Assembly: GCA_008638375.1 (NCBI GenBank)
Contig: CM018031.1
Span: forward strand, 1,530,001-1,594,000
Direction: 5' to 3'
Source: Nyssa sinensis
Lineage: Eukaryota; Streptophyta; Magnoliopsida; Cornales; Nyssaceae
DNA length: 64,000 nucleotides
The notes under the pieces are model-generated. The model worked only from the letters and a program-made list of their open reading frames with translations. It ran no database searches and was not told the DNA's origin. Positions within the stretch are counted from its first letter, which is position 1, and each line of letters starts with the position of its first letter. Position numbers and translations under genes: made by a program. Below are positions 26,801 to 39,559 of the stretch, piece after piece.

Positions 26801-29800
26801 ATCCCGGGTCATCTGCTCAATTAGTGTGTCTGCTTCTTCCTCTCTTCCATAGACGGTGAGGGCTATCCCCAATGCCAACCCCCTGCAACAAAAAGTAACC
26901 AAATAAACACCGAGGACAACCATAATAACCAGATCCCCCATCCACACCTGTACCACGGGACCCAACTTTACCTAATTATCTTCTCATGCTGTGTCTCGTG
27001 TGCATAAGCAAGCATTTCACCTGCCTTCTCACTTGCAGTTCCAACCATTAGCAAACCCATACTGATACCAGCGGCTTCACCGGCAACAGCACTATCAGTG
27101 TAAAGCACATTTTTTATGTCATCATAGATATCTTCATCAGCAGTTCCTAGAGCTGCCAAACCAAGACCCAAGCATGCACCATGCTGAATAACCTGTACCA
27201 ATCAAAGTTTCCAATATTAAATATAGTAAGATAACTTTCATGACGTATTAAAGTGGGCTTCAATCAATTATAGAAAGCAAGCACCTCAACATTGGCATTG
27301 CGCAAGCTATCACGAAGAAACTGTTTGATGCCCTCGCCATGGTTTGCATGAATCAGACCTAGAGCATAGAGGGCACCACCTTCTGAGTATGGGCTGCCAC
27401 CACCGCTACCAGCCCCACTCTGCGGCAAGTAAGGAGCCATCAGTGATCTACCCTGCTGCAGGTGGCCTCTATGAATGACACCTAGCCCTGCTGTTGCACT
27501 GAATTTAGCCCAATTTGTGGCCCGGCTCAGCCAGTCCTAAAATTCATACAAGCAATAAGATAATATTAACACAGGCATATGAAGTCATACAACAAAGAAG
27601 AATAATTAGGAAAAAGTAAGCTTAAATTTGACTCACCAGATTCTCCCGGAGAAATGTATCCACTGTTGTTCCAGCATGCATAACTGCATTAGCATATATT
27701 GTTGCACTATGGCAGACACTATTTCTCATCTCAACGGACTGCTTTATTGTCTTAAGAATAAGAAGATCCGATCTGAGTGCAAAACCACAACCATCAGTGA
27801 AAGCATTTTTTCAATACTTTGAAGGAACTCCTATATACTGAGTAACAATCAAACAAAGTAAATTAAAAGATGGCAAACAAATAAATTGACTTACTTGTTA
27901 TGACTGTATAAAAATTGTAGAGTCAACTGTATGGAAGTCTCTCCGGACAAAATTCCTTTGATTTTTATCAACCTCTCAGCATAGGTTGCTTCAATTGGAT
28001 CTGCTTCATGCACATTCCCACTTCCATCCGTCATTTGAGCATCCTCTGATGCAGTAGCATTTCCTTGTTGATCAGTATCTGGCACAGCAGAAACAGGCTG
28101 CACTGCTTCTGAAGGTTGAGACTTGGGCTTGGACAGCCGATCTCTCACGTTCAATAGAAAAGCTTGGTGCTCATTCTCTACAAGGTCAAAAGCTATTTGA
28201 AATGCCAGAAGAGCTTCGTCTTTACTTTCAGACCGTAGAAGCTTTTCCAATATGCTTGCAACACTCTCTGGTTCATCCAAGAACATTAGGCACTGACAAA
28301 TGCTCAAATAATCAGGAGACGGCAGCTTTTGAAATACTTTAACCAGAAGACGAAGCACCTGTACACAATTGAAAGAGAATCAACATATGATGTATCCAAG
28401 TTCACTACCATCCCTTCTGGGCCTTCCCAAAGATATTGCAAAAATATTTTGAAATTTTTTTTCCATCCAGCAACTGACCAAAAATGAACATGTTATACAG
28501 AAATGGAACAGGCTAAACATATATCACAAATTTTTATAGGCATCAAGTACAGATAAATTACAAAATCAGAAAAGTTAAATAAATCACACCTCTATTCTTG
28601 ATCAAAGCTAAACTTAACTTGAACAAAGCATAAGGAGCAGAGGAAACTCACCAAGGTTTTAAATAACAGTCGTTACGTATTAGTTTTTTGACCCTCTGAT
28701 ACTGTTACAAGCCAATATATCGGTGTGACCAAAATCCACAGCCGTATCAACCATTACGCCCGTTACAATATTGTTATGATTTTTTATTTTTTAAATTTAA
28801 TTTTTTTTTGCAGAATTTTTATGATATTTATTTTTATAAGATTTATATACAAGATAAATACTTAATAAAATAATCCAAAAAATTGAAAAAGGTTGCCTAA
28901 GCATTCGAGTCAATATGACCTCAAAAAGGCCTTTGGCCTTAAAATTTTAATTTTTTTTATTCCATAATTAATTACATTAAATTGGTTTTCATACTTATAA
29001 TCATTTTTTTGTTATTATCTATATTACTTGTAATGTTATTCAAATTTAATGATACTTCTTATTTGTTTAACTTTAAAAAATTCATATAAAATTATAAAAT
29101 ATTTTCTTAAATGTTATTTAAAAGAAGAATATTTTTTTAGGTGTTAGAAAATTAAAAAATAACAGTAAAAAAATATTAACATGTGATACATTGTAGTCAA
29201 GATATGTATGTGAGTGATTTTTAAGAGATTTGCTAATATTTGAAAAAACTCACACCATGCATTTAAGCAACTTTCTGACAATATTGCACTTATAAAATCC
29301 TATTTGGACTGTAGCTCGACTAGTGACAGGACAAGCTAACTTTCCAACCCAAATAATATCCACAAATTCCTGTTTAGCTGCATGGTGAATCCATGTTCGT
29401 TTCTTCCTGTCCATTTCTCTGTTTCTCAACAACAACAACGAGCCTTAATCCCAACTACTTAAGGTTAACTCTATGGACCCGTTGTCTCCAGTTAGCTCTT
29501 TGATTTTCTTACTTTGTACATAGTCCACTGACACTATTCATATTAGATTCAACTTACATAATTTAAGCAAGCTAAAATATTTAGAATTTGTACCCATTTC
29601 AAACAATTTTACCAACATTCCCTTCACCTTCTAACCACAAACAGTTATCCAGTAAGAGAAACAAACAAATCATGGATGATATAAGGAAGTCAGTCAACCA
29701 CCACAGACGTTCCTATGTTTAATCAGCCAATTTACTTTCACCGCAGTTAGAAAGGAAACTATAGCCAACCAATGCATCTAACCAAAAAAATAAAGGAAAG

Positions 29801-32800
29801 AAAGAAAGAAAATGGCTTGATTCCCTTCCTTTTTCTTTTCCTACAGCTATCATTTTCTACTCTCTTTTTTTCTACGGTTGTCATTTTGATCCTTTTTCTT
29901 TTCCCTGATTACAAGCCTGCACAGGTGAAATGAATAAAGAAATGATCATAACAGCAGCAAATGTGCATATTGCTGGCACAAGTCCTGCAGGATATGGCAT
30001 GTGGCTAGCAACAAATCTAACAGAACAATTTCAATCAACTCCCAAATAAACGGGCATCCTGGCTAAAGAGCACCATTGCTATAAACAGAATGACCCAACA
30101 ATAGCAACCAGATTATTTGTGACCTTGGATCTGACAGAAAATAAAAAACAAAAGGTAGAGAATTTTGGAAATAGCTCTACAATGGACAAACATGATATTA
30201 TCTTACCTCGTGTCGATATTCTCTAAGATTAACAAAGGAATGAGAGATATTAATGCAATATGATAGAGTTGCATGAACATTATCACTCCTCGTAATTGCT
30301 TCTTCAAGCTTATCCAATCTTCGGCATTCAAGTGCCATCCCTATAGCTTGTTGATATCTTCCGTCCATTATGCACCTTCAAAAAAAAATTGCAGCGGTAA
30401 GATAGAGGTACGTGGAATTACATTAAAGAGAAAGACAAGTTGACATACTTATCCAGCATTCTCTCCACAATTGCCTCCAGCCTAGGATCCACCTTTGCTG
30501 CTTCATCACTTGACTCAGCTGCCTTGGACTTGAGATTGGCATATTCATCAATAGCTTTAGCTGAAAGAAAAAACACCAAAATATTTTGCAGCATTAGCAA
30601 GTCTCACTCTATAAAGCCTCTTAACACATTCACACACTTCCATGAGTCAACAAGTTTTTAAGATATGAAGCTTAACATGATGACAGAGTTACATTTAATG
30701 TATACCATGAGTAAGAATCAAAATTTTGTTTCTTTTTCATCGAAAAGGCTGAAACGTTTCCGTTTCTCAATAAACCGAAACAAAAAACAACTGGAATATC
30801 GAAATTCACATGTTTCCATTTTGTTTTCATCGAAACATACTTTATTTTCATGGAAGCCTACCGAACTGGTCAAAACATTTCCTTCATATTAACAATAATT
30901 CTAGAAGTCAGTAAAGGATAATATCCATTTTTTTCTCAATACACGAGTAGATTGAAGAATTTAGACACAAAATTACGAAAAGATTTCTCTATTTTTTTCA
31001 TAAATAGTAGATAAGGAAAAATAGTAGTAGTGAAAATGAAAAAATACATGAAAAATTTATTTTAATACTTAGTTACTAATTATAATAGATTTAACTTGCT
31101 ATTTGCTTTGCTTAAATTGTTTTTTTATGTGCAACTTATGTCAAATTGTTTAATTTGTGTATATTACTTAATAACTATCTACTATATTATGGTATTGAAT
31201 TTATTTATAATAATTTCATATTGCATAAAAAAATTAATTTTTAAAATTTTTTATAATTGTTTTTAACTAGTAAAGAATTATTTGATATTAATGACTAATT
31301 TACATTTAGGTTTATCTCTCAATTCATCTTATCTTTTTGTGCGTATGAATTGTACTCTAAATCTCTTCCAATTAGCTAATTATAGTATTTATTTTCACAC
31401 ATTCATATATATTATCTTATGTTTCCAAGTATTTCTACACATGTTAAAAAAAAATTTTATAGTTTTTACTATATTTCCGAAACATTTCCAAAATGTTTCA
31501 TCTTCCCAAGTGACCAAAACAACACTCCGAAACAATATTTTGATCCTTAACCAAGGGTTGAGAACTTTCTTGAACTTCCATTGACAATGTAATAACATAT
31601 AACCACTTCAAGAGCAACCAATGTTCAACAAGTTAGTAGTTAAAACCTTGAAGGAAACACACAAGTTCTCATGGGATGAAAAAAAATGGATGGAAGATGA
31701 AAACTTACCAAGAAGAGTATGGACATAATCCGAATCCTCAGAAACATCAAATAGAGGACCAGCTCCAAGGGCATATGACAACGAATCATTAAGTTCACCC
31801 AAGTAATAGAAAACCTGAGGATAGAAATAGAGAAGATCATGTAAGAAAAAGATAAATGTTACATATCTCAAGTAATAACAAGAATTGGTGTCTGATTTCT
31901 CAACTTCATCTTTACATTTGAGTGGTAATCCACTGTACCAGAGCAGTGAAAAAAAAAAGATCTTTTCTGGATGTAAAGTTAAGAGAATGCAGGTTCAAGC
32001 CTGGAACCAGCCACTTAACAAAAATAATATCAAAGATTAGGTCTATCTCCAGTTTACTACTACTAGAATCTCCAGTCTACTACTCCCAGCACCTGGCAGA
32101 GAGAGGACTAACAACTTCAAGGAAGGAAATTCAGGTTCAGATTGAAATGCTGCTTTTGTGCTCTCATGCCAGCCTCACCCATATTGGGCAGTCCACAAGA
32201 GAGATTGCAGAAAACTTTTCATGATATCAAAGGGTACTTGCTTGTGGTTTATATCCTTTGGATCCTAGCCCAAAATGTCTGTACATGTCATAAACACTGT
32301 GTGCCTGTGTAATCAAAATAACATTCAGAACTATCCTCTTCCATACCAATATGGATTGTAGCAATGCTCAAACCAGCTGAAAGAACAGCCAAAGTTATGT
32401 CAACCAAAAAAAACTAACGAGTCGCCTCTAGCAGCAGGATCAGCTTTCTTTGACCTAGCCACCATGGCTATGTCATGGCCAATGTTGTGGCCACATTAAC
32501 CAGATTGAGGCATAAAAGTTATGCTGGCTATGATGGTAGCCCCAATGGCTATGCATATCCGTATGATGTAATTGATTGGCTGAGCCACAAAAGTTTGTAT
32601 TTATGTTAAATTTATGCCTACCAATGGAAGAAATTTGGATTGTTTGACACTTTGCAACTGTAGCTTTTACCTTAGTCTTATGTTCTAGAAATTTTTCGTA
32701 ACAACAATTCTATTTTCCATTAATACTTTGCAGAACCCCTAAAGAATCTTGGAATTCATGTTGCCACCTAATAAAACAAAAAGGCAATTTTTTTTCTAAA

Positions 32801-35800
32801 ACTTGAAAATTAGAATCAAATGCTCTAGTAGGGAGAATTTTTTTATTTACTGCATTTAAATTCCATATTCAGCTCCAACATGGATGGCATGGAAATGATC
32901 TCCATGTTCTTTGAAAAGTTACTTTTTAGATTAGAAAGGCATGCATTTTTTTTGCTGGTAAAAGAAAATTACTAAAAATCTAACATGTTTTTTTATTCTC
33001 AGAACAGAGAATCCAATTATTACTCTCTTTTTTGCAAGTATTGAGTCCAAACATCATCTCGGTCTTCCCTACCCATAACATCGGCCCAACCAAGCAATTG
33101 GAGACCACAAAATGTACAATCCTGTAAAGTTTTATTTGAGTATATATGAACCCCGAATTGAACTGATTACATTTTGTTTTTTCAAATTTCTTCAGCGATC
33201 ATCAACTGGATCACATCAACAGCCTTTTTTTTCATTTTTCAGGTGGGAAATTAAGATTCTACGGGGATTAAGAAATTCTGCAACAATAAAAAAGAAGAAT
33301 AAAAATAAAAAGAAAAGCTAAAGGGTGGAAAAGGCTAAAATTTAAAAACGAAGATAAGACACTTAAGGCATGCAATTCCCAACACAATCCTCTCTACTAG
33401 AAGAAGCAGACTTGGCCGAATAATCTTGCCTCCATTTGTAAGTGAACACCATTCCAGTGATCTTTGCCAAGGTTAGTTCACTAGCCTACATTCCAACTAT
33501 GAACTTCCAACACTCTAAACTTGATCCAAGTCACCCAACTTAAGGACAACTAGGCATGCAATCCTCCACTTCGTTAACAGTACTAACCCCATAGGTCCTG
33601 TAAAAGCAAAACATAACATGATTTCATAATATTGCACAACGCATTCAATGCCAAGTGAGCAGGTGTGTTACAAACTTACAAGCATCTCACAGAGGAGAGC
33701 AGCAACTCCTCAAAATCCTAGGTCCCAAAAGGTTTGGAGAAGAAACACTTCCTATCCAAAAGGTTCAAAAAAGAAGACAGGAGGAACACTTTCAAACTAA
33801 CTCATAGTTGAAGAAAAAAGAAACATAAGAGAAGAATTTATTCTTAAGCTCCATATGAATCTTTAATTGCAGCATGCCAAAAGCCTACCTGGCTCCATAA
33901 GGAACCTCCAAATCCATCTTCCTATAGAAGTCGTGATTCTTGCCGTCAAGTTGCCAACAAGAAAATCTTGTCAAAAAAAACGTTGCCAACAAGAAAACCA
34001 CCATGGGATTTCAAAGAAGACACTATCAACGAATCAACGAGTGGGAAGCCTTTTATTGGCAACCATTTAGGAGGCATTTTCACCCCAGGTGATCCCTTTT
34101 TTGACGTGGGTGGGGGTTAGGTTTGTGTATCATTCCTGTTTTCAACTTTTATATTTTCTTTCTTTGGACCTATATATGCCTCTCTAGACACTTCATTTCT
34201 CATAGACAGAGAGAGATGAGTTTACGTCAAAAAGAAAAGGACAAAGGGCATTTTTGCCCACACGAGGCAATTTTTTTTTTGGGAAACAAACCCCTAGATT
34301 TATTTCATTTTCTTCTCAGGTTAAAACACACACACCAGCACCAACAACAATTTATGCCTTTTACGGCCTTTTATGTATTTTATCCTAAAGCTATACAAAA
34401 AACCAACCACCATCGCCAAATAATGGAATAACTAAATAAAGTAGAAAATAAAAATAAAAATATACTCCTCCTTCCATGGCCTGAGCTCCGAGAATGAAGG
34501 GATAAAAAGGCCCTATAGAGAATGCAGTCAGAAATCCATAATAGAGTCTGATCACAACGACCAAATTGATTATCTTCATGCATAAGTATACTAACAGTAG
34601 CAGTTTCAGATAGGATGGCAATATCAATCTCTACTTTGCTGACTTGAAGTCCAAATGTGATCACACCTTTCACAATAGATACTGCCTTATGCATCTCAAA
34701 AGGAAAACTCTTCTGTTTGCAATCATAATCTTGTAACTTGAAAAACAATAAATTAGTATAGAAAGACGATGACCACAATCAAATATACTTCTCAAATCTG
34801 TGTTCAAGAATCGATGCAAGTACCAGAAACTTCCAACAATGCCCTTTTGGACTACTGAGAAAATAGGGGGAAAAACATAAAACTTGTAGATCATATCCAT
34901 TGATTTTTGAAATGATTCTAAGATTCCAAATATTTCTTTCTTTCCCTCCATCTTCTGGCAACCAAATGAGCATAAAAACGCAATTGCATAAAATTATCTT
35001 CCCACAAAAAGGTAAACAATCAAAATTATCAAATGAAAAGAAGAAAAAAAATACACTAATGCCATTCAAACATAAAGGAGGAACACAGAAAAAGCAAGTT
35101 ATGACCTTTGAAACAAGCAATGCAGCTAGTTGCCTTTGGTCGAACTCTTCATCTTCATATAAGCTCTCTCTGGATGACAAAACATCACAACCAATTCATT
35201 TCCAAAGAACTATATACTACAAATCTTAAACTGAAAAGAAATTAATTCATTTTCAAAGAACTATATGAAAACAAAAGCACTATATTAAAAATGAAAACAA
35301 TTCATGACCTCTAAAGGATCAAAAAATGAGTCAATGTCCACAAGTGAAACATATGCGAGTCCATATAAAGATAAATGAATAGATCTTCATAGCAAAAACA
35401 CAAGTACACATCAAATACAACATTATTCTTTTGGATTACCATCAAGGAACATTTACGTTAAACTTCATAGCAAAAACACGAGTACACTTCAAATACAACA
35501 TTATTCTTTTGGATTACCATCAAGGAACATTTACATTAAAATTGTTGGACATAACCTCTAGCAACGCAATATAACAAATAAACACAAGCAGAACCACCTA
35601 ATCTGGAACAATAATCATCCACGTTTGGCATAGTAAAAGACAGTAAAGAACAAAACACCCCCAACATAAAACTAGGTCAATAAACCACTAGTGTGCCCTG
35701 CATTAAAATGAATCCAATTTTTCATGCTTCCTTCTAGACCTCTTTCTTTCTGCATCATTTTTTTTGGACAAGTTTTTCTGCATCAATTCTCATTGTATTA

Positions 35801-37748
35801 TTATGCTTGTACCTTACACTCTTAAGGTAATACATCATTTCCCAGGGTACCAAAGGAAGCAGAAAAAAAAAAAAAAGGAAACTTCACCCTACTCTACTCT
35901 TTAATTATGTCTGTCATGCCAAATTTTAATACTTTCTTTAACCAAACATCATATCACCGAAAATTTGAATAAATACACATTTTTCATAATTCCACAAAGT
36001 GAAAAAATTAACAAGCAATTATGATATTAATTTGATATATATAAATATATAAGAGACTTAGAGTAAATGGGCAAGACCCATGATCGTGCAATGTATTCCA
36101 AGCACATGCAAAAAAGAAATCAAGGTTACAAAAAAAGAATTAGAAAACTCAAGATGTGAAGAGACCATTTTTAACCCCTTGCCACACTCCAAGAATGTAA
36201 TGTATTCAACTGATCCAAAAAATGTAATTTATTCCAAACAAAATGGTTCAACTTCACCATCAAGAGCTCCTCGTCTCAGAAGTTTTCTATTTCTCTCTCC
36301 AGGTCCAATCTGCATTTCTATTTCTGGCACTTATCCAACATTCCATAGTCAATTCCTGCTTAAGGCATTACTTGGTGAACCCAAAGAACACAAATACCCA
36401 AAGCTTTGTATGTATAGGTAGATCAGCTTACTCAGTCTCCTTTCACAAAATGACAACTCCTGCTGATGGAATTTCCCCGAGGTCATGCATTTGAACCATA
36501 ATGCCAAGCCTCCAAGTTTCCAACCATCAAATTGTTTGACAAAATGAAGCTTTTGGAAGGACAAAATCACACTTTTTAAATATCTTACCATTTCTTCCGA
36601 ATTGTCAACGAGATATTCTAACAAAAAGCAAATTTCATCTCTTCTCCCCAACCCAGAAGAAGTAACCACTAACTATCACTTCCTCCTCCCTTTCAATACC
36701 AAAAACAAAAAAAAAAAACAAAAACTTTCCTATAAGAGGAACCTCTCTACACCAAATAACCTTCCAAAGTTTAACCTGCCTTCCATATCCCACCTTACAA
36801 TCCACTCCCTTCCAAAATCTTGACTAGCCCTCCATGAACATGGACCTTTTTAGTCCACCACTCCCCACTAGCCAAACAATATTGTTGATAACATCTTCCA
36901 ATTTTCTTCCATCACAACATAGATTCAGCATCCTTCCAAAATCTTGACTAGCCCACGCTCCATGAACATGCACCTTTTTAGCCCGCCACTCCCCACTAGC
37001 CAAACGAGATCGTTGATAATATCTTCCAATTTTCTTCCCCACAACAAAGCCCTAGATTCAGCATCCTTCCAAAATCTTGACTAGCCCACGCTCCATGAAC
37101 ATGCATCTTTTTAGTCCACCACTCCCCACTAGCCAAACAAGATTGTTGGTAACATCTTCCAATTTTCTTCCCCGCAACAAAGCCCTAGATTCAGCATTAG
37201 AACAAACAGTTTCTAATTGAAGTAAATTAAAATTAACATCCAGTCAAATTATTGTTTGCTATTTAGGATATTATAACAAACAAGTAAAGCGAGAAAAGGG
37301 GAAAATCAAAATTTGAATCTTTGATTTTCCCGGATGAAAAACACAAACTTCCACTCAACTCAACCAATTAATTTAATTGAGATTTTCAATTTTCTGAAGA
37401 ACCTAAAACAAGATTTGAAAAAAATAAAGGAAAGATTCAAAAAATTAAATTATTTACTTTTCTTTGAGTTTCTCAGCAACCAAACAAAAAGAGGGTTTCG
37501 TCTAACGAACAAATCGAGAATAATTAGAACTCAAAAAACCCTAATTGAAAAAAGAAAGCAACAAAAAAGAGAGAGAAGATAGCTGAATTTGTATACATGA
37601 TGGGCACACTAGTGGAGATCTCGGGCCAGAAGTTGTCAACCAATGCATTGAGATTTGACAGAGCGTGAAGCTTCAGCAACGGATGGCTCTCGTTCAACAT
37701 CGCCAAGAGGCCTCCCGCCGAGCTCACCATAGTCGCCATGGCCGCCAC
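23866..37748 (-). CDS. RPN2: 26S proteasome regulatory subunit RPN2 (PSMD1)
   Basis: Largest non-ATPase subunit of the 19S base; a scaffold of proteasome/cyclosome repeats that carries the ubiquitin receptor RPN13 and contacts the lid. Thirteen exons: 37748-37597, 35169-35106, 31814-31709, 30560-30449, 30375-30207, 28358-27895, 27772-27637, 27536-27285, 27192-26972, 26882-26624, 25696-25464, 25300-24778 and 24192-23866. All junctions are in phase with GT-AG borders; exon 2 has a weak donor, GTCATA. The product is 1005 aa (Arabidopsis RPN2a about 1004). Landmarks: N-terminal [26 protein letters not shown] repeats ([62 protein letters not shown]); [13 protein letters not shown]; a K/A-rich acidic linker; and C-terminal [20 protein letters not shown] and [13 protein letters not shown], the RPN13-binding type tail. 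Complete, no lesions seen. Confidence 0.97.
25386..25421. repeat. (GGAGGT)n minisatellite in RPN2 intron 11
   Basis: About five perfect GGAGGT hexamers lie within a 163-bp intron, so a G-rich strand sits close to both splice sites. Confidence 0.85.
25791..26302. mobile_element. Long-hairpin foldback element in RPN2 intron 10
   Basis: Most of the 512 bp is one imperfect inverted repeat with arms of roughly 200 bp or more: left AATACTAAAAAATTCTTGAA onward, right reverse complement AATACTAAAAAGTCCCTAAA onward, with matching internal words CTTTTACTACAAAAAAGTC and AATAATCTTCAAAA. It is flanked by ATAAAAAATA on both sides (25781-25790 and 26303-26312), a candidate 9-10 bp target-site duplication. 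No coding capacity. Probably a Mutator-like foldback MITE. Confidence 0.75.
28660..29240. other. AT-rich insert-like segment of RPN2 intron 5
   Basis: This part of the 1.85-kb intron is much more AT-rich than its flanks. Its left edge has repeated CGTTAC/GTTACAA words resembling degenerate transposon ends. No coding sequence or clear terminal repeats were found. Confidence 0.3.
30711..31555. mobile_element. Possible degenerate transposon in RPN2 intron 3
   Basis: The left end AATCAAAATTTTGTTTC and the right end (reverse complement GATCAAAATATTGTTTC) are inverted repeats. Both sides also carry GAAACGTTTCC/GAAACATTTCC words. The interior is AT-rich and non-coding. No target duplication was identified. 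Confidence 0.4.
34463..34600 (-). pseudogene. ycf1: Nuclear plastid DNA insert: 5' part of ycf1 (TIC214)
   Basis: On the minus strand this reads [20 protein letters not shown], then [23 protein letters not shown]. This is the conserved start of plastid Ycf1 (Tic214, inner-envelope translocon subunit), with substitutions and no remaining reading frame beyond the first membrane-segment region. The DNA match to plastid ycf1 is strong around TTATGCATGAAGATAATCAA and TTATGGATTTCTGAC. About 140 bp is recognisable. It sits in RPN2 intron 2 and is non-functional there. Substitutions suggest an old transfer. Confidence 0.85.
35395..35532. repeat. 68-bp tandem duplication in RPN2 intron 2
   Basis: CTTCATAGCAAAAACAC through ATCAAGGAACATTTACRTTA occurs twice head to tail, starting at 35395 and 35463, with only a few differences. 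Confidence 0.9.
36809..37198. repeat. Three tandem copies of a ~133-bp unit in RPN2 intron 1
   Basis: Copies at 36809-36932, 36933-37065 and 37066-37198 each begin CTTCCAAAATCTTGACTAGC and include CACTCCCCACTAGCCAAAC and ATCTTCCAATTTTCTTCC. Copies 2 and 3 are closest. Copy 1 is shorter by two small gaps. No function is visible. Confidence 0.92.
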
Positions 37749-37930
37749 TGCCGGTACGAGGAATCTAGGGTTAGGGTTTGGGTTCCGATCGCTGTGATAT
37801 TTCGGCTAGGATTGAGGTTCAGAATACGAAAGGAAATCCTGGGAAATCGGAGAGGAAGGATAGAACAGCAGTGAAGAATAAGTAGAGAAGGGTTTACAGG
37901 GAGAATTGATAGATAGCTCTACAGGCTAAT
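37749..37930 (-). promoter_or_regulatory. RPN2 leader with double telo-box
   Basis: On the transcribed strand AAACCCTAACCCTAG lies at 37779-37765, just upstream of the ATG at 37748. It is a telo-box-like element of the kind shared with translation and housekeeping genes, including uL13 in this window. The exact transcription start is unknown. Confidence 0.6.
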
Positions 37931-39226
37931 GTGTATCGTGTGTGCGCTTTTACGATCTTTTCTTTTCTTGTGGATTCGGCAAAGAAAACGAGCACAGAAT
38001 CTTTCCTTTGGGTCCGTTTGGTTGCGGGATCAGAATTGAAATGGTATCTCCTACTAATTATCAAACAAAAAGAAAATGATAATGTCATATTTAGCGTTGG
38101 AAACTTGGAACTAACTTAAGAGTTATTATATTTTGTCATGTTAATTCAGTCGAGTTTATAAAATTAAGAAATTCTAAAGTAGGATTCACGCTTAATTATC
38201 TTTTTTTTCTTTTTCTTTTTACTAATCAGACTTGCTTATTTTAATTGCTAATTTTTAGTTATATGAAAGGTAAGGTCCAAAATATTATTCAATTTTTAAA
38301 TATATAAAAAAAACTATCATGTTTCAAAAAACCTATTCTATCAATTAAAATGTCTTATTTTAGTTTTAAACAGCGAATTGAATTTATATACATTATTTGT
38401 AAGTGAATTGAATTTATACACAGTATTTGTAAGTTTGAGTATAAATTTGAAGTAAAATTTAATTTTGAGTGAGTAACGAGATTTTAAAAAAAATTTACTC
38501 AAATTTAAATTTTATATGAGTTTGAATAATCATTTTTAAAATTTCTTTACAAAAAATTAGTCTTTATTATAAAAAATATATATACTTCTTTTCAAATGTA
38601 ATGAATATTTTTAAATATATATTATTTAATTTGAATTATTATAATAAAATGTTAATATTTTTTTTATTCTATAAAAAAACTTAATTTTATTTATATATAT
38701 ATATATACACACAAATATGTGTATTTTTAGTATAAAGAATAACAAACATTAATCAGATTTTTTAAATATTATTAATTATTCATCAATGAATGAATTAGTT
38801 CCTTGAAAAATTCTTAATTATTATAGATTATTAAGTCATTGAATGTTATTATAACAGAATGAAATGTACAGGTCATAAAATTATCTTTCAATAGTTTTGT
38901 TTTTTTGGGTAATTTAAATTTTATAAACAGAATAAACTATTTCCCCGGCCACCGCTGCCTATAAATGTATGAAACAAATCGAGGGACACACGCAAAAAAG
39001 AGCAAAACCACACTCCAACCCCATGCAACTATTCCACAAAAGCCACAAAGGGCAAAAGGTCAAAATGGGTATCCCATGTATTCTCAATGCTAGATATTAT
39101 CATAATTTTTCTTTAAAAATTATCATAAAATATTATCCTACAATAGCATAGTAATGCTCAATCATTTGTTAGTTTATCATGCCTTTTTTGCTCCAATATG
39201 ACAGGAGATATTCCAAATGTTCAATA
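37931..39226. other. Upstream flank of RPN2, AT-rich spacer
   Basis: GGTCCGTTTGGTTGCGGGAT at about 38010-38030 resembles the end of a common plant MITE, but I found no matching partner end. The rest is AT-rich with an (AT)n tract at about 38692-38706. No gene is seen. Confidence 0.4.
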
Positions 39227-39235
39227 TTTATAATA

Positions 39236-39550
39236 GGATAAATTATATTTTCCATCGTTGAACTTTATTCCAAATTTCACTCTTAAGTCTTTTTTTTTTC
39301 AATTTCACCATCCAATTTTTAGGCCCATTTGAATTCCGTCACAATTAGGTTGTTTAATGTAAACAAAATAAATATTGTATGTGTCTTGTACGTGGTCTCT
39401 TTTCATCCACATTAAACTGCAAATTGCGACGAAATGACGAAATTAAAATAGGGGGTAAAAATTTGATGGTGAAATTGCACAAAATTGAAATAATAGGGAC
39501 TAAGATGAAATTTGGAATAAAATTCAAGAAGTGAAAGGTGTAATTTACCA
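39236..39550. mobile_element. Mutator-like MITE with 9-bp target duplication
   Basis: A 315-bp element whose left arm (AAATTATATTTTCCATCGTT onward, including TTCCAAATTTCACTCTTAAG) is inverted at the right (reverse complement AAATTACACCTTTCACTTCT onward, including TTCCAAATTTCATCTTAGTC). The arms are about 100 bp. TTTATAATA flanks both sides (39227-39235 and 39551-39559), the 9-bp duplication typical of Mutator-family insertions. Non-coding. Confidence 0.82.
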
Positions 39551-39559
39551 TTTATAATA

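Noticed and set aside
33867..34070. Small plus-strand open frames in RPN2 intron 2
   Set aside because: No protein family recognised; antisense to RPN2 and likely repeat-derived.
34380..34778. 132-codon minus-strand frame overlapping the ycf1 piece
   Set aside because: It is a shifted frame of the plastid insert; only the frame of 34391-34627 shows Ycf1 residues.
36349..36669. 106-codon minus-strand frame in RPN2 intron 1
   Set aside because: In the sense direction of RPN2 but without splice junctions of matching phase to the conserved exons 1 and 2, which join perfectly without it.
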